A model generated the notes under the pieces. It was given only the letters and a program-made list of their open reading frames with translations. It was not told where the DNA came from and did not search any database. The position numbers were made by a program, and so were the translations under genes. Shown here piece by piece: positions 25,457-33,074 of a stretch of DNA of 64,000 nucleotides. Source of the DNA: Myxococcales bacterium (lineage in GTDB: Bacteria > Myxococcota > Polyangia > Nannocystales > Nannocystaceae); NCBI GenBank assembly GCA_016793465.1, contig JAEUJW010000058.1, forward strand, positions 62,001-126,000, in the 5' to 3' direction. Position 1 is the first letter of the stretch. Each line of letters begins with the position of its first letter.

Positions 25457-26962
25457 CTACCGGGTCTTCGCCTTCGCCGACGGCTTGGCGGGCTTCTTGG
25501 CGGGCTTCTTCTCGGGCGCGGGCGCGGGCGCGGGCGCGGGCTCGGGCTGCGCGGGCGGGGCGACGATCGGCGCGGCGGCTGGCGCGGGAGGCGGCGGCGC
25601 GGGCGCGGGCGCGGGCGCCGTGATCGGGGGCGGGGGCGGGGGCGGCGGGTCGGCTCGGCGGCAGCGCCACAGCAGCAGGGCGGCGAGGGTGATGGCGCCG
25701 GCGATGGCGAACAGGTGCCTGTTGGCGAGGCGCTGGCGCGGCGGGGGCGGCGGGGTGAAGACGACGGGCATCCTGCCGGGGGCCAGGGCCACGCGGGTCT
25801 GGTCCTCGGCGTCGGGGTCGTAGGCGTCGTCGCCGGGGTCAGGCTCGTAGTCGGGGTCGTAGCCCTCGTCGTCCTCGATCTCGACGAGGTCGGTCATGCT
25901 GATGTCGACGATCTCGACCTCCTCCTCGACGAACGAGTCGGGCACGGCGGAGGCGAACCACTTGTGCACGGCGTCGCGTTCGTCGGGGCCCTCCTCCTCG
26001 AGGTACCAGGGGTACTCGGACTCGCCGATGAACTTCTTGAGGGTCTGCTTCAGCGCGACCTTGGAGACGCGGATGTCGTTCTGCTTGGCGTAGTTGGCGA
26101 GGTCCTGGGCGAGCTCGAGGCAGGTCTCGTAGCGCTGCTCGCGGTCGACGGCGAGGGCCCTCAGGATGATGTCCTCGAGCTCGGGGGAGATGCCGGGGCG
26201 GCGCTCCGAGGGCGGAGGCACCGAGCCGATGGCGATCTGGCCCATGATGTCGAACTCTCTGTCGCCGTCGAACAGGTGGGTGAGCGTCACCAGCTCGTAC
26301 ATGAGGATGCCGATGGCGAAGATGTCGCTGCGGCGGTCGACCGGCTCGGCCTTGACCTGCTCGGGCGACATGTACGCGATCTTGCCCTTGCGCATGCCGG
26401 TCTGGGTGTGGCCGGTCGAGGACAGGACCTTGGCGATGCCGAAGTCGACGAGTTTGATCTCGCCGTCGAAGGTGATGAAGACGTTGCCGGGCGAGACGTC
26501 GCGGTGGACGATGCCCATGGGGCGGCCGTCGACGCGGCGCATGTCGTGGGCGAAGTGCAGGCCGTCGCAGATGCCGAGGATGATGGTGACGAGGTTGCCG
26601 AGCGGGAACACGGCCCGGCGCTTGCGCATGGCGTCGAACAGCTGGCCGAGGTCGCCGCCGTGGAGGTACTCCATGGTGAAGAACAGGCTGCCGTCGGCCT
26701 TGCCGGTGTCGTAGACGCGGACGACGTTGGGGTGGTCGAGGCGGGCGGCGATGCGGGCCTCGACCATGAACATGGTGACGACGTCGCGGTCGGCGGCGAA
26801 CTCGGGGAGGATGCGCTTGATGACGACGAGCTGCTCGAGGCCCTCGATCTCGGGGTCCTTGGCGGTGGCGAGGTAGAGCTCGCCCATGCCGCCGACGGCC
26901 AGGCGCTTGAGCAGGCGGTAGCGTCCGTCGATGAGCGGGAGCGTGGTTCCGTCCGCCTGCAC
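25457..26962 (-). CDS. Membrane-anchored Ser/Thr protein kinase (PknB-type)
   Basis: 501 residues from GTG 26962; it is the best in-frame start, leaving ten residues before DGRYRLLKRL. All kinase landmarks are present: glycine loop VGGMGELYLA, Lys49 in VVIKRI, IVHRDVSPGNVF, KLVDFGIAK and AYMSPEQV. An acidic linker (EIVDISMTDLVEIED, YDPDYEPDPGDDAYDPD) follows. A TM helix (HLFAIAGAITLAALLLW) leads to a Pro/Ala-rich external tail ending in Lys-Lys-Pro-Ala repeats. Typical of the large myxobacterial kinase family. Downstream of the PAS/STAS gene on the same strand. Confidence 0.9.
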   Translation of the reverse strand: MQADGTTLPLIDGRYRLLKRLAVGGMGELYLATAKDPEIEGLEQLVVIKRILPEFAADRDVVTMFMVEARIAARLDHPNVVRVYDTGKADGSLFFTMEYLHGGDLGQLFDAMRKRRAVFPLGNLVTIILGICDGLHFAHDMRRVDGRPMGIVHRDVSPGNVFITFDGEIKLVDFGIAKVLSSTGHTQTGMRKGKIAYMSPEQVKAEPVDRRSDIFAIGILMYELVTLTHLFDGDREFDIMGQIAIGSVPPPSERRPGISPELEDIILRALAVDREQRYETCLELAQDLANYAKQNDIRVSKVALKQTLKKFIGESEYPWYLEEEGPDERDAVHKWFASAVPDSFVEEEVEIVDISMTDLVEIEDDEGYDPDYEPDPGDDAYDPDAEDQTRVALAPGRMPVVFTPPPPPRQRLANRHLFAIAGAITLAALLLWRCRRADPPPPPPPPITAPAPAPAPPPPAPAAAPIVAPPAQPEPAPAPAPAPEKKPAKKPAKPSAKAKTR

Positions 26963-27055
26963 GTCGGGGCATGATACCCGGCCGGGCCGCGTGTAGCGCA
27001 AATTCAGGCCGCGGGCGGGCGCAGGGGGTGTGCGGAGCTGCGCGCCGCTGAACGG

Positions 27056-27074
27056 ACGCACGCGGTTCGTGCGT
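27056..27074. other. Inverted repeat between regulator and kinase genes
   Basis: ACGCACG-CGGTT-CGTGCGT, 7-bp arms with a 5-nt loop, in the ~200-bp gap between the PAS/STAS gene stop (27165) and the kinase start (26962), both on the minus strand. It could be a terminator for the first gene or an operator for the second. Confidence 0.45.
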
Positions 27075-27164
27075 GCGACGACCTGCGCACGCCGCCGTGT
27101 GCCGACGCGTCGCGGGCGACGCGAGCGGTCAAGTTTGCGGGGCCGCCTCGGAGCACATGTGCGG

Positions 27165-28265
27165 TCAACGGAGCGCGTCGGCGAGGGACTGGTGGCAACG
27201 GACGCCGGCGAGGTCGAGGTCGGACTCGACGATCGCGCGGGCGAGGGCGGGGCGGATGCCGCTGAACGCGGGGGAGACGCCGCGCAGGCGGAGCACGCGG
27301 ACGATGCGGAGGAGGCCGGCGGCGACGGCGGCGTCGATGACGTCGGCGCCGGTGAGGTCGATGACGACGCGGGCGATCGACTCGCCGCCGGAGTGGGCGA
27401 GCAGGGCGGCGAGGGCGACGTCGATGCGCTCCTGGTCGAGCGCGCCGACGAGGGGGAGGGCGAGGGTGCCGGGGGCGACGCGGATGACCGGGGCGGCGAG
27501 CGTGCGCAGGGCCTCGGTCTGGGCGGCGAGGCGTTCGCTGCGGGCGCGGCGCTCGCGGATGTCGCGCTGGGTGACGAGCAGGCCGGGCTTGCCGGTGGCG
27601 GGGTCGAGGGCGACGCGGGCCTCGGTCTCGAACCACTGCGGGCCGTCGGCGGTGGCGAGCAGCGTGTCGGCGCGGTAGGTCTCGCCGCGGGCGAGGCGCT
27701 CGCGGGCCTCGGCGGCCTGGGCGGGGTCGGCGAAGGCGGCGGCGAACTGGTCGCCGCGGGCGGGGTCGCCGAGGGCGCGCACGGCGGAGGGGTTGCGCAT
27801 GATCGCGGCGCCGTCCTCGGCGTAGAAGGACACGAGCTCGCCGAGGTAGCGCAGGGCCTCGACGCTGCGGCGCTCGAGCGGGTCGACCTCGTCGGGGCCG
27901 ACGAGGCGGGCCTCGATCAGCATGGAAAAGCGCGGCGGGCCGTCGGGGCGGGCGACGAAGATGCCGCGTGACTTGGTGTCGGCGATGAACGGGGGCGCCT
28001 CGTCGGGGTAGATGGTCCAGCGGTCGATCGAGACGTGGCCCTGCTCGAACCGGCGGCGCAGGGCGTCGAGGCGCGTGCGCGAGGTCGGCGAGGGCGGCAC
28101 GACCGGGCGGGCGAGCAGCTCCTCGCGGCTGGTGACGCGCCACAGCGGCAGGCAGGCGAGGTTGACCCACGTGCGGGCGCCGAGGTCGAGGTCGACGATC
28201 CAGACCGGCGAGGCGAGCAGGTCGAGCGGGCCGAGCTCGTCGAGGCGGACGACCGGCGCGCTCAT
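27165..28265 (-). CDS. PAS-STAS regulatory protein (RsbR/RsbS-like)
   Basis: 366 residues. The N-terminal half has PAS-like segments (LLASPVWIVDLDLGARTWVN; then GLLVTQRDIRERRARSE, the PAC end of a PAS domain, ~225-245). The C-terminal ~115 residues are a STAS domain (PVIRVAPGTLALPLVG, ARVVIDLTGADVIDAAVAAGLL, LRLRGVSPAFSGIRPALA). The architecture matches stressosome RsbR-type sensors in which a kinase phosphorylates the STAS domain; here Thr occupies VIDLTG, a usual phosphosite position. A Ser/Thr kinase gene lies next downstream. The palindrome CTGTCCCGGAGGACAG directly covers its GGAGG ribosome-binding site. Confidence 0.85.
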   Translation of the reverse strand: MSAPVVRLDELGPLDLLASPVWIVDLDLGARTWVNLACLPLWRVTSREELLARPVVPPSPTSRTRLDALRRRFEQGHVSIDRWTIYPDEAPPFIADTKSRGIFVARPDGPPRFSMLIEARLVGPDEVDPLERRSVEALRYLGELVSFYAEDGAAIMRNPSAVRALGDPARGDQFAAAFADPAQAAEARERLARGETYRADTLLATADGPQWFETEARVALDPATGKPGLLVTQRDIRERRARSERLAAQTEALRTLAAPVIRVAPGTLALPLVGALDQERIDVALAALLAHSGGESIARVVIDLTGADVIDAAVAAGLLRIVRVLRLRGVSPAFSGIRPALARAIVESDLDLAGVRCHQSLADALR

Positions 28266-28266
28266 G

Positions 28267-28282
28267 CTGTCCTCCGGGACAG
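28267..28282 (-). promoter_or_regulatory. Palindrome enclosing the Shine-Dalgarno of the PAS-STAS gene
   Basis: On the coding strand CTGTCC-CGGA-GGACAG ends one base before the ATG at 28265. The GGAGG core of the ribosome-binding site lies within its centre and right arm. In RNA the arms could pair and hide the site; in DNA it could be an operator. It belongs to the TGTCC/GGACA family. Confidence 0.55.
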
Positions 28283-28407
28283 GCGACGGGCGACGGGGGC
28301 GGCGAGGGCGGCCATGGTGGTGAGCCGATGGTACGGCCTTCCCGCGGCGAACGGGGAGGTCGTGCCGTCACGCGGCCGACGCGGCCGACGAGCGCGAGGC
28401 GAGCGAG

Positions 28408-28426
28408 TGTCCGCGCGGGCCGGACA
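28408..28426. repeat. TGTCC-N9-GGACA inverted half-sites
   Basis: Half-sites TGTCC (28408-28412) and GGACA (28422-28426) face each other with their starts 14 bp apart in the gap upstream of the PAS-STAS gene. The 14-bp phasing equals that of the half-sites at 42854-42888. The gap also has GCGACGCGTCGC, a perfect 12-bp palindrome, at 28467-28478. Confidence 0.4.
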
Positions 28427-28509
28427 GGCGAGGCATTCGTCTTAAGCAATTATGAAGTCGCGCGACGCGACGCGTCGCACCGGCGCCGGCGCCGCGGGTG
28501 CGCGAGGTT

Positions 28510-31074
28510 TCAGGCGAAGGCGTCGGGCCAGCCGCCGTGGGCCGCGATCGCGGCGTCGATGCCGGGGACGACGGCGGCGACGAGCGCCAGCGCGGCGACG
28601 ATGCGGCGGTAGTGCAGGCGGTCGGCGGCGTCGAGGCGGCGGCCCTTGCGGTCGCGGAGCCAGCGCTGGCAGATCCGCGAGCCGCCGATGTGCGCGTCCC
28701 AGGCCTGCGGCGGGACCGGGCTGAAGCGGGCGTCGCGGGCGACGGCGACGGCGTCGCCCGCGAAGGTGACGCGGTCGACGGTCGGGTCGTCGGGGCCGGT
28801 GTAGTCGACGGCGGGGTCGGCGAGCTCGGGCGCGCTCAAGGTGTGGAGCGCGCACAGGCGTGCGCCGATCTCCGCGAGGGACGCGAACAGCCGGCCGCCG
28901 GCGGGCAGGAGGATCCGCGGGAAGTCGGTGCGCAGGAGCGCGGCGTAGCGGGCGCGGTAGGTCGGGCTGTGCAGGAGGGCGCAGGTGTACCCGAAGATCG
29001 CCGCGGGCGGCGGCTCGTGGCCGAGTCGCGCGGACAGGCGGCGCACGAACGCGGCGCTGTAGTTGGACCTCGCGCCCGCGTCGGTGTGCAGGCGCAGGGG
29101 GAACACGTAGTTGACCTCCTTGATCGAGACGGCGTGGTGCTGGGCGAGGTGCCGCGTCACGAACACGTGTTCGAACCCGCGGCCGCCCTCGACCGAGCGG
29201 GTGGTGACGAGCGCGAGGTTGTCGCCGGCGAGCATGTGGCGCATCACGCGTTCGCGGCGGTGGACGGCGACGTGGGGGTCGAACACGGTCCAGCGCAGGT
29301 CGAAGGGGCGGTACAGCAGCGGCGCGACGGCCGAGCGCCAGGCGCCGTCGGCGAGGGCGCGGCGGGCCGCGGCGAAGCGCCACTGCGACTGCGTGCACAG
29401 GCGGAAGGCGGCGCGGGCCTCGGCCTCGTCGCGGGCGGCCAGCAGCGCCTCGACCTTGGCGCGCATCTCGTCGGCGGTGAAGGCGACGGCGAACTCGTCG
29501 TGGGTGGTGACGATGCCGGGCGCGGGGTCGCCGTTCTCGGCCATGGCGTGGTGGAGCGGGACGCCGCGCTCGTACTCGGCGCGGAGCCGGGGGTCGTCGT
29601 GGGTGAACAGGTAGAGGTCGGGTGCGGGGGCGATGGGGGCGTAGGCGACGGCGCCCGCGGACAGCGCCGCCAGCTTGGCCGCGCGCTCGCCCCACAGGTC
29701 GCCGCGCAGGCGCACGGGGGCGGCGCGCGCGGGGTTGCGGGACAGCAGGGACACGGCGACGCCCTGCTGGATGGCGAACACGTTGTCGTCGCGGCCGTGC
29801 GCGGCGGCCCGCTCGCGGGCGAGGCTGTTGCCGTGGAGGTCGAGGACCCGCAGGTAGTCGAAGGTCGCGAGCAGCGAGCGGCGCAGGCCGCGGAAGGTGG
29901 GGTTGTCGAGGAAGCCGTGGCTGGTGACGAGGCCGACCACGCCGACGCGCGAGCGCTCGACCGTCCACTCGGCGAGGCGCATGAACTTGACGTAGTCGTC
30001 CTGCAGCCACTTGGCCTGGCCTGGCTTGGCCAGCTGGGGGATCCCCCGGCGATAGTCGTGGACCCGCTCGACGATCCACGGCAGGTCGTTGTTGACGCTG
30101 TGGCCCGACCACGGCGGGTTGCCGACGACGACGGTGAAGCGCGGGCCCGCGGCGGGCGGGGCGAGGCCGTTGGTGCGGAGGACCTTCAGCGGCGGCGGCG
30201 CGGCGTGGTAGCCGGTCTCTCGCAATTTCAGGGCGAGGCGCAGGCGGGCGAGCGTGCAGGGCACGGGCATGACCTCGTGGCCGACCAGGCGCGGCAGCAG
30301 GGTCGGGACGTGGGCCTGCCAGCGCGCGAGCACGGCGGGGTCGTCGACCGCGACGGCGAGCTCGCGCGACCAGCGGGCCTTCAGCGTGCGGGCGATGCGC
30401 TCGAGCGCGACGAGCAGGAACGTGGCGGTGCCGGCGGCGGGGTCGAGGATGGTGACGAAGGGGGCGGCGGGGTCGGTGTCCGGGGGGAGCTCGCAGGCCA
30501 GCCGGGCGGCGACGTCGGCCCAGGTGTCGTCGGCGGCGAGGCCGTCGGCGAGGCCGAACTCGCGGCGGAGGTGGTCGTCGACGGCGTCGACGAGGTGGGT
30601 GACGACCGGGAGCGGGGTGTAGAACACGCCGCGGCGGCTGCGGAGCTGCGGGTCGTAGGCGGCGAGGAAGTGCTCGTAGAAGTGGAGGACGGGGTCGGCG
30701 GCGGGGTCGCCCGGGAGCACGGCGCGCGCGAGGAGGTCGGCGAGCGCGTCGAGCTGCGGGCGCAGCGCGGGTGACTCGAGGGCGGCGCGGAGGAGGTCGT
30801 CGAGCTCGGGGTCGCGGGGCAGGGCGGCGGCGGCGCTGTGCGGGGTGAGGTCGGCGCCGGCGGGCACGAGCAGGCGGGCGGTGAACAGGGCGCAGGCGAG
30901 GGTCTGGGCGAGGGTGTCGGCGAAGCCGTCGGGGTCGAGCTCGCCGGCGAGGGCGCGCAGGCGCGGCTCGTCGCGCAGGGCGTCGCGGGCGAGTCGGCGC
31001 AGCCCGCGGGCGTGGTCGGCGAGCGCCGCGGCGAGCCCGAGGTCGCGGGTGCTGGGCGAGGCGCGGCGAGGCAC
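28510..31074 (-). CDS. N6-adenine DNA methylase of type-ISP-like architecture, without nuclease or helicase
   Basis: 854 residues from GTG 31074 (no clear ribosome-binding site). A helical N-terminal region is followed by RRGVFYTPLPVVTHLVDAVD (~148-166), SAM motif I DPAAGTATFL (211-220) and catalytic motif IV GNPPW (318-322). A long C-terminal target-recognition region with VGLVTSHGFLDNPTFRGLR and LYRPFDLRWTVFD follows. This order is that of the methylase-specificity half of single-chain type ISP enzymes (LlaGI-like). No mrr-type nuclease or helicase precedes it and no restriction partner lies nearby, so it is an orphan methylase or a relic. The G+C is normal for the window. Confidence 0.85.
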   Translation of the reverse strand: MPRRASPSTRDLGLAAALADHARGLRRLARDALRDEPRLRALAGELDPDGFADTLAQTLACALFTARLLVPAGADLTPHSAAAALPRDPELDDLLRAALESPALRPQLDALADLLARAVLPGDPAADPVLHFYEHFLAAYDPQLRSRRGVFYTPLPVVTHLVDAVDDHLRREFGLADGLAADDTWADVAARLACELPPDTDPAAPFVTILDPAAGTATFLLVALERIARTLKARWSRELAVAVDDPAVLARWQAHVPTLLPRLVGHEVMPVPCTLARLRLALKLRETGYHAAPPPLKVLRTNGLAPPAAGPRFTVVVGNPPWSGHSVNNDLPWIVERVHDYRRGIPQLAKPGQAKWLQDDYVKFMRLAEWTVERSRVGVVGLVTSHGFLDNPTFRGLRRSLLATFDYLRVLDLHGNSLARERAAAHGRDDNVFAIQQGVAVSLLSRNPARAAPVRLRGDLWGERAAKLAALSAGAVAYAPIAPAPDLYLFTHDDPRLRAEYERGVPLHHAMAENGDPAPGIVTTHDEFAVAFTADEMRAKVEALLAARDEAEARAAFRLCTQSQWRFAAARRALADGAWRSAVAPLLYRPFDLRWTVFDPHVAVHRRERVMRHMLAGDNLALVTTRSVEGGRGFEHVFVTRHLAQHHAVSIKEVNYVFPLRLHTDAGARSNYSAAFVRRLSARLGHEPPPAAIFGYTCALLHSPTYRARYAALLRTDFPRILLPAGGRLFASLAEIGARLCALHTLSAPELADPAVDYTGPDDPTVDRVTFAGDAVAVARDARFSPVPPQAWDAHIGGSRICQRWLRDRKGRRLDAADRLHYRRIVAALALVAAVVPGIDAAIAAHGGWPDAFA

Positions 31075-31088
31075 GAGGGGGCAGGTAA

Positions 31089-31310
31089 GTGCGGGCGGGC
31101 GGGGATGTCAAGGGCGGGCGACGGGCGGCGTACGGGTCGGGGACCTACGGGTCGGGGACCTACGGGTCGGGGACCTACGGGTCGGGGACCTACGACTCGG
31201 ACACCTACGACTCGGACACCTACGGGATGTGCTACGAGGCGGGCCAGGACTGCTACTACGACTACGACTGCTGCAGCTTCTACTGCTCGTTCAACGGCAA
31301 GTGCATGTGA
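31089..31310 (+). CDS. Small Tyr/Gly/Ser-repeat protein with six-Cys knottin-like C-terminus
   Basis: 73 residues from GTG 31089, immediately after an in-frame TAA. Six 5-residue repeats (Tyr-Gly-Ser-Gly-Thr x4, Tyr-Asp-Ser-Asp-Thr x2) lead to a 28-residue Cys-rich end: CYEAGQDCYYDYDCCSFYC then SFNGKCM. The spacing C-x6-C-x5-CC-x3-C-x5-C is the inhibitor cystine knot framework. GC3 is nearly 100% in this frame, which supports coding. There is no obvious signal peptide and the start lies only 15 bp from the divergent methylase start, so a longer or degraded parent gene is possible. Function unknown. Confidence 0.55.
   Translation: MRAGGDVKGGRRAAYGSGTYGSGTYGSGTYGSGTYDSDTYDSDTYGMCYEAGQDCYYDYDCCSFYCSFNGKCM
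31131..31220. repeat. Six tandem 15-bp repeats
   Basis: TACGGGTCGGGGACC occurs four times exactly (31131-31190), then TACGACTCGGACACC twice (31191-31220). The unit length keeps the frame of the small Cys-rich ORF and encodes its pentapeptide repeats. Confidence 0.95.
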
Positions 31311-31314
31311 GGCG

Positions 31315-31794
31315 TCACGGCGCGGGCTCGACGGCGAGGGCGCCGTCGGGGGCGACGACGTAGATCGGGCGGCGGTGCCTTCGCATGGCGCGGACGGTCG
31401 CCCAGACGCCGCTGCGCACGATCTCTGCGCCGCTGAACGGGCAGGCGATCAGGACGTCGCTGTCGGCGACGATCTCGCGGTTGCGCGCGAGCGGGGGCCG
31501 GGGCTCGGCGATGGCCTCGGAGTCGCAGCGGGCGCGCATGTCGGGCAGCGAGGAGGGGCGCAGCTTGACGGGGATCCGGCGGCGCTTGCAGATCGCGTCG
31601 AAGTCGGCGTCGGCGCCGATGCAGTCGCCGTGCAGGCCGCACAGCGGGCGCGTGGGGTCGGCGGCGGCGAGGCGGGCGAGCAGGGCGTCGACGGCTTCGG
31701 CCTGCGCGGGGGTCATGCCGGAGCGCGTGCCGGTGAAGCCGACGACGAACGCGCCGTGCAGCGCGGCGACGCGGGCGGTGCGGCGGGTCGCCAT
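31315..31794 (-). CDS. SLOG-superfamily (DprA/YspA-like) nucleotide-binding protein
   Basis: 159 residues. A Rossmann-like opening FVVGFTGTRSGMTPAQAEAV, then LHGDCIGADADFDAICKRRRIP and LARNREIVADSDVLIACPFSGAE with a C-terminal RPIYVVAPDG strand. This is the SLOG fold of LOG, DprA and TIR-effector-associated proteins that bind nucleotides or nucleotide-derived signals. A stand-alone SLOG protein can act in DNA uptake, cytokinin-like activation or defence signalling; nothing nearby decides which. Last of four minus-strand genes starting with the lipoprotein at 33587. Confidence 0.82.
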   Translation of the reverse strand: MATRRTARVAALHGAFVVGFTGTRSGMTPAQAEAVDALLARLAAADPTRPLCGLHGDCIGADADFDAICKRRRIPVKLRPSSLPDMRARCDSEAIAEPRPPLARNREIVADSDVLIACPFSGAEIVRSGVWATVRAMRRHRRPIYVVAPDGALAVEPAP

Positions 31795-31895
31795 GGACGG
31801 GCGAATGTACCGCAGGACGGCGACCGCGGGCGCTCAGGCCGAGGGGGCGAACGCGTCGGCGTGGAGGTCGGCGGGAGCTGGGGCCGCAGGATGGC

Positions 31896-32030
31896 TCAGG
31901 GGCGGGCGAGCAGGACGCGGGACAGCAGCGGCGGAGCGGCGCTGTCGCGGAGGGGGAGCAGCTCGGCGTGGGAGAAGCCGGCCGAGCGCCACAGCTCGAG
32001 GGCCGCGCTGTCGCTCGGCATCGCGGTCAT
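31896..32030 (-). CDS. Small 44-residue ORF overlapping the JmjC gene stop
   Basis: ATG 32030 overlaps the upstream stop (ATGA). 44 codons with near-complete GC3: a MTAMPSDS start, LELWRSAGFSHAELLPLRD in the middle and LLSRVLLARP at the end. The AGF-x-AELLPL...LLARP pattern recalls the last ~40 residues of class I methyltransferases, so it may be a remnant fused to a new start. Alternatively it is a genuine coupled peptide, for example a substrate of the hydroxylase. Expression is unknown. Confidence 0.42.
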   Translation of the reverse strand: MTAMPSDSAALELWRSAGFSHAELLPLRDSAAPPLLSRVLLARP

Positions 32031-33064
32031 CCGGGGGCGCCGGGTTTGTACCACCCGAAGTCGTTGCTGCGGGTGAAGGCGTTGACGGCGAGGCTGATGC
32101 TCGGGTCGAGGGCGCGGACGTGGTGCCACCAGCCGGCGGGGATGAACAGGGCCTCACCTGGCGCGAGGGTCAGGTCGTGGACCTGCGTGGTCTGCCACGC
32201 GGGGTCGGGGCGCTCGGGGTCGAGGCGGCTGTAGACGCCGCGGGTGTTTTTTAATAGCGCCGGTTCGTCGGGGGCGATCAGGCGCACGCGCTTGCGGCCG
32301 CGGATCTGGCAAAACAGGATGTTGCTGGTGTCGTGGTGGAGGGACGTGACGGTGCCGGCCGGGCCGAGCCACAGCGCGGAGCCGCGGGGCAGGCGCTCGC
32401 GGTCGACGTAGCCGGGCGGGAACACGGCGGCGTCGAGCAGGGGGCGCAGCGCGGGGCGGGCGAGGTTGTGGTTGTTGGCGATCAAATAGATGTCGTTGGA
32501 CTCGCCGGCGGCGAGCGTGCGGTCGATGAAGGCGGCGAGGGTGGTGGTGGTGCGGTGGTGGGCGAAGCGGATGTCGCAGTCAGGGTCGCCCTGGCGTCCG
32601 ACCTCGGCCTCGATCTCGACGTGGCCGTGGTGCTCGCGCAGGTGGGCGAAGGTCCAGCGGTCGAGGTCGGGCCAGCGCGTCACCAGGTCGGTGAAGATCG
32701 CCGGGGTGTTGGTGGCCCAGTAGTTATTAAAAAATTCGTCGGCGTCGGGGGTGGGGCGGCGCTCGACGTGCGCGGGGCGGTGGGCGCGGCGGAGGCGGAG
32801 CACGAGCTCGAGGCGGCGCGACCAGTCGGCCTGTTCACGCACGAGCTGCGCCGCGCGGGCGGCCTCGCGGAGGCGGAGATCGGCCTCGCGGGGCGAGACG
32901 CCGCGCTCCAGCAAGGTGCGGCGCAGCGCTCCGGGTGCGACACCCCGGGCGAGGTTGTCGTGCAACCAGGTGCGCCACTCGGGGGCGAGGACCTCGCGGG
33001 GCGGGTGACGGCGGCCGAGGGCGCGGAGCGATCGGGCGCGGAGGGTGCGGGTCGACGGGCGCAA
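32027..33064 (-). CDS. JmjC/cupin-8-like 2-oxoglutarate dioxygenase
   Basis: 345 residues if TTG 33064 is the start; no ATG or GTG fits, and the upstream lipoprotein stop is 10 bp away. The first ~100 residues are Arg-rich and helical, and the cupin domain follows. Active-site motifs: TSLHHDTSNILFCQIRG (HxD iron ligands), KRVRLIAPDE and LFIPAGWWHHVRAL (distal His). This is the layout of FIH/JMJD-type protein hydroxylases and of RiPP-tailoring cupins. The substrate is unknown. Phe-Phe-Asn-Asn and Leu-Leu-Lys are written in AT-only codons (32720-32735, 32248-32255). Confidence 0.8.
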   Translation of the reverse strand: MRPSTRTLRARSLRALGRRHPPREVLAPEWRTWLHDNLARGVAPGALRRTLLERGVSPREADLRLREAARAAQLVREQADWSRRLELVLRLRRAHRPAHVERRPTPDADEFFNNYWATNTPAIFTDLVTRWPDLDRWTFAHLREHHGHVEIEAEVGRQGDPDCDIRFAHHRTTTTLAAFIDRTLAAGESNDIYLIANNHNLARPALRPLLDAAVFPPGYVDRERLPRGSALWLGPAGTVTSLHHDTSNILFCQIRGRKRVRLIAPDEPALLKNTRGVYSRLDPERPDPAWQTTQVHDLTLAPGEALFIPAGWWHHVRALDPSISLAVNAFTRSNDFGWYKPGAPG

Positions 33065-33074
33065 GGCGTTCGCG

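Noticed and set aside
26963..27164. N-terminal extension of the Ser/Thr kinase up to 27061
   Set aside because: The extra residues are Arg/Pro-rich with no similarity to kinase N-termini, and the region contains an inverted repeat; GTG 26962 gives a normal spacing to the kinase fold.
31131..31220. CRISPR or satellite outside genes
   Set aside because: The six 15-bp units are contiguous, keep frame and encode pentapeptide repeats of a small ORF.
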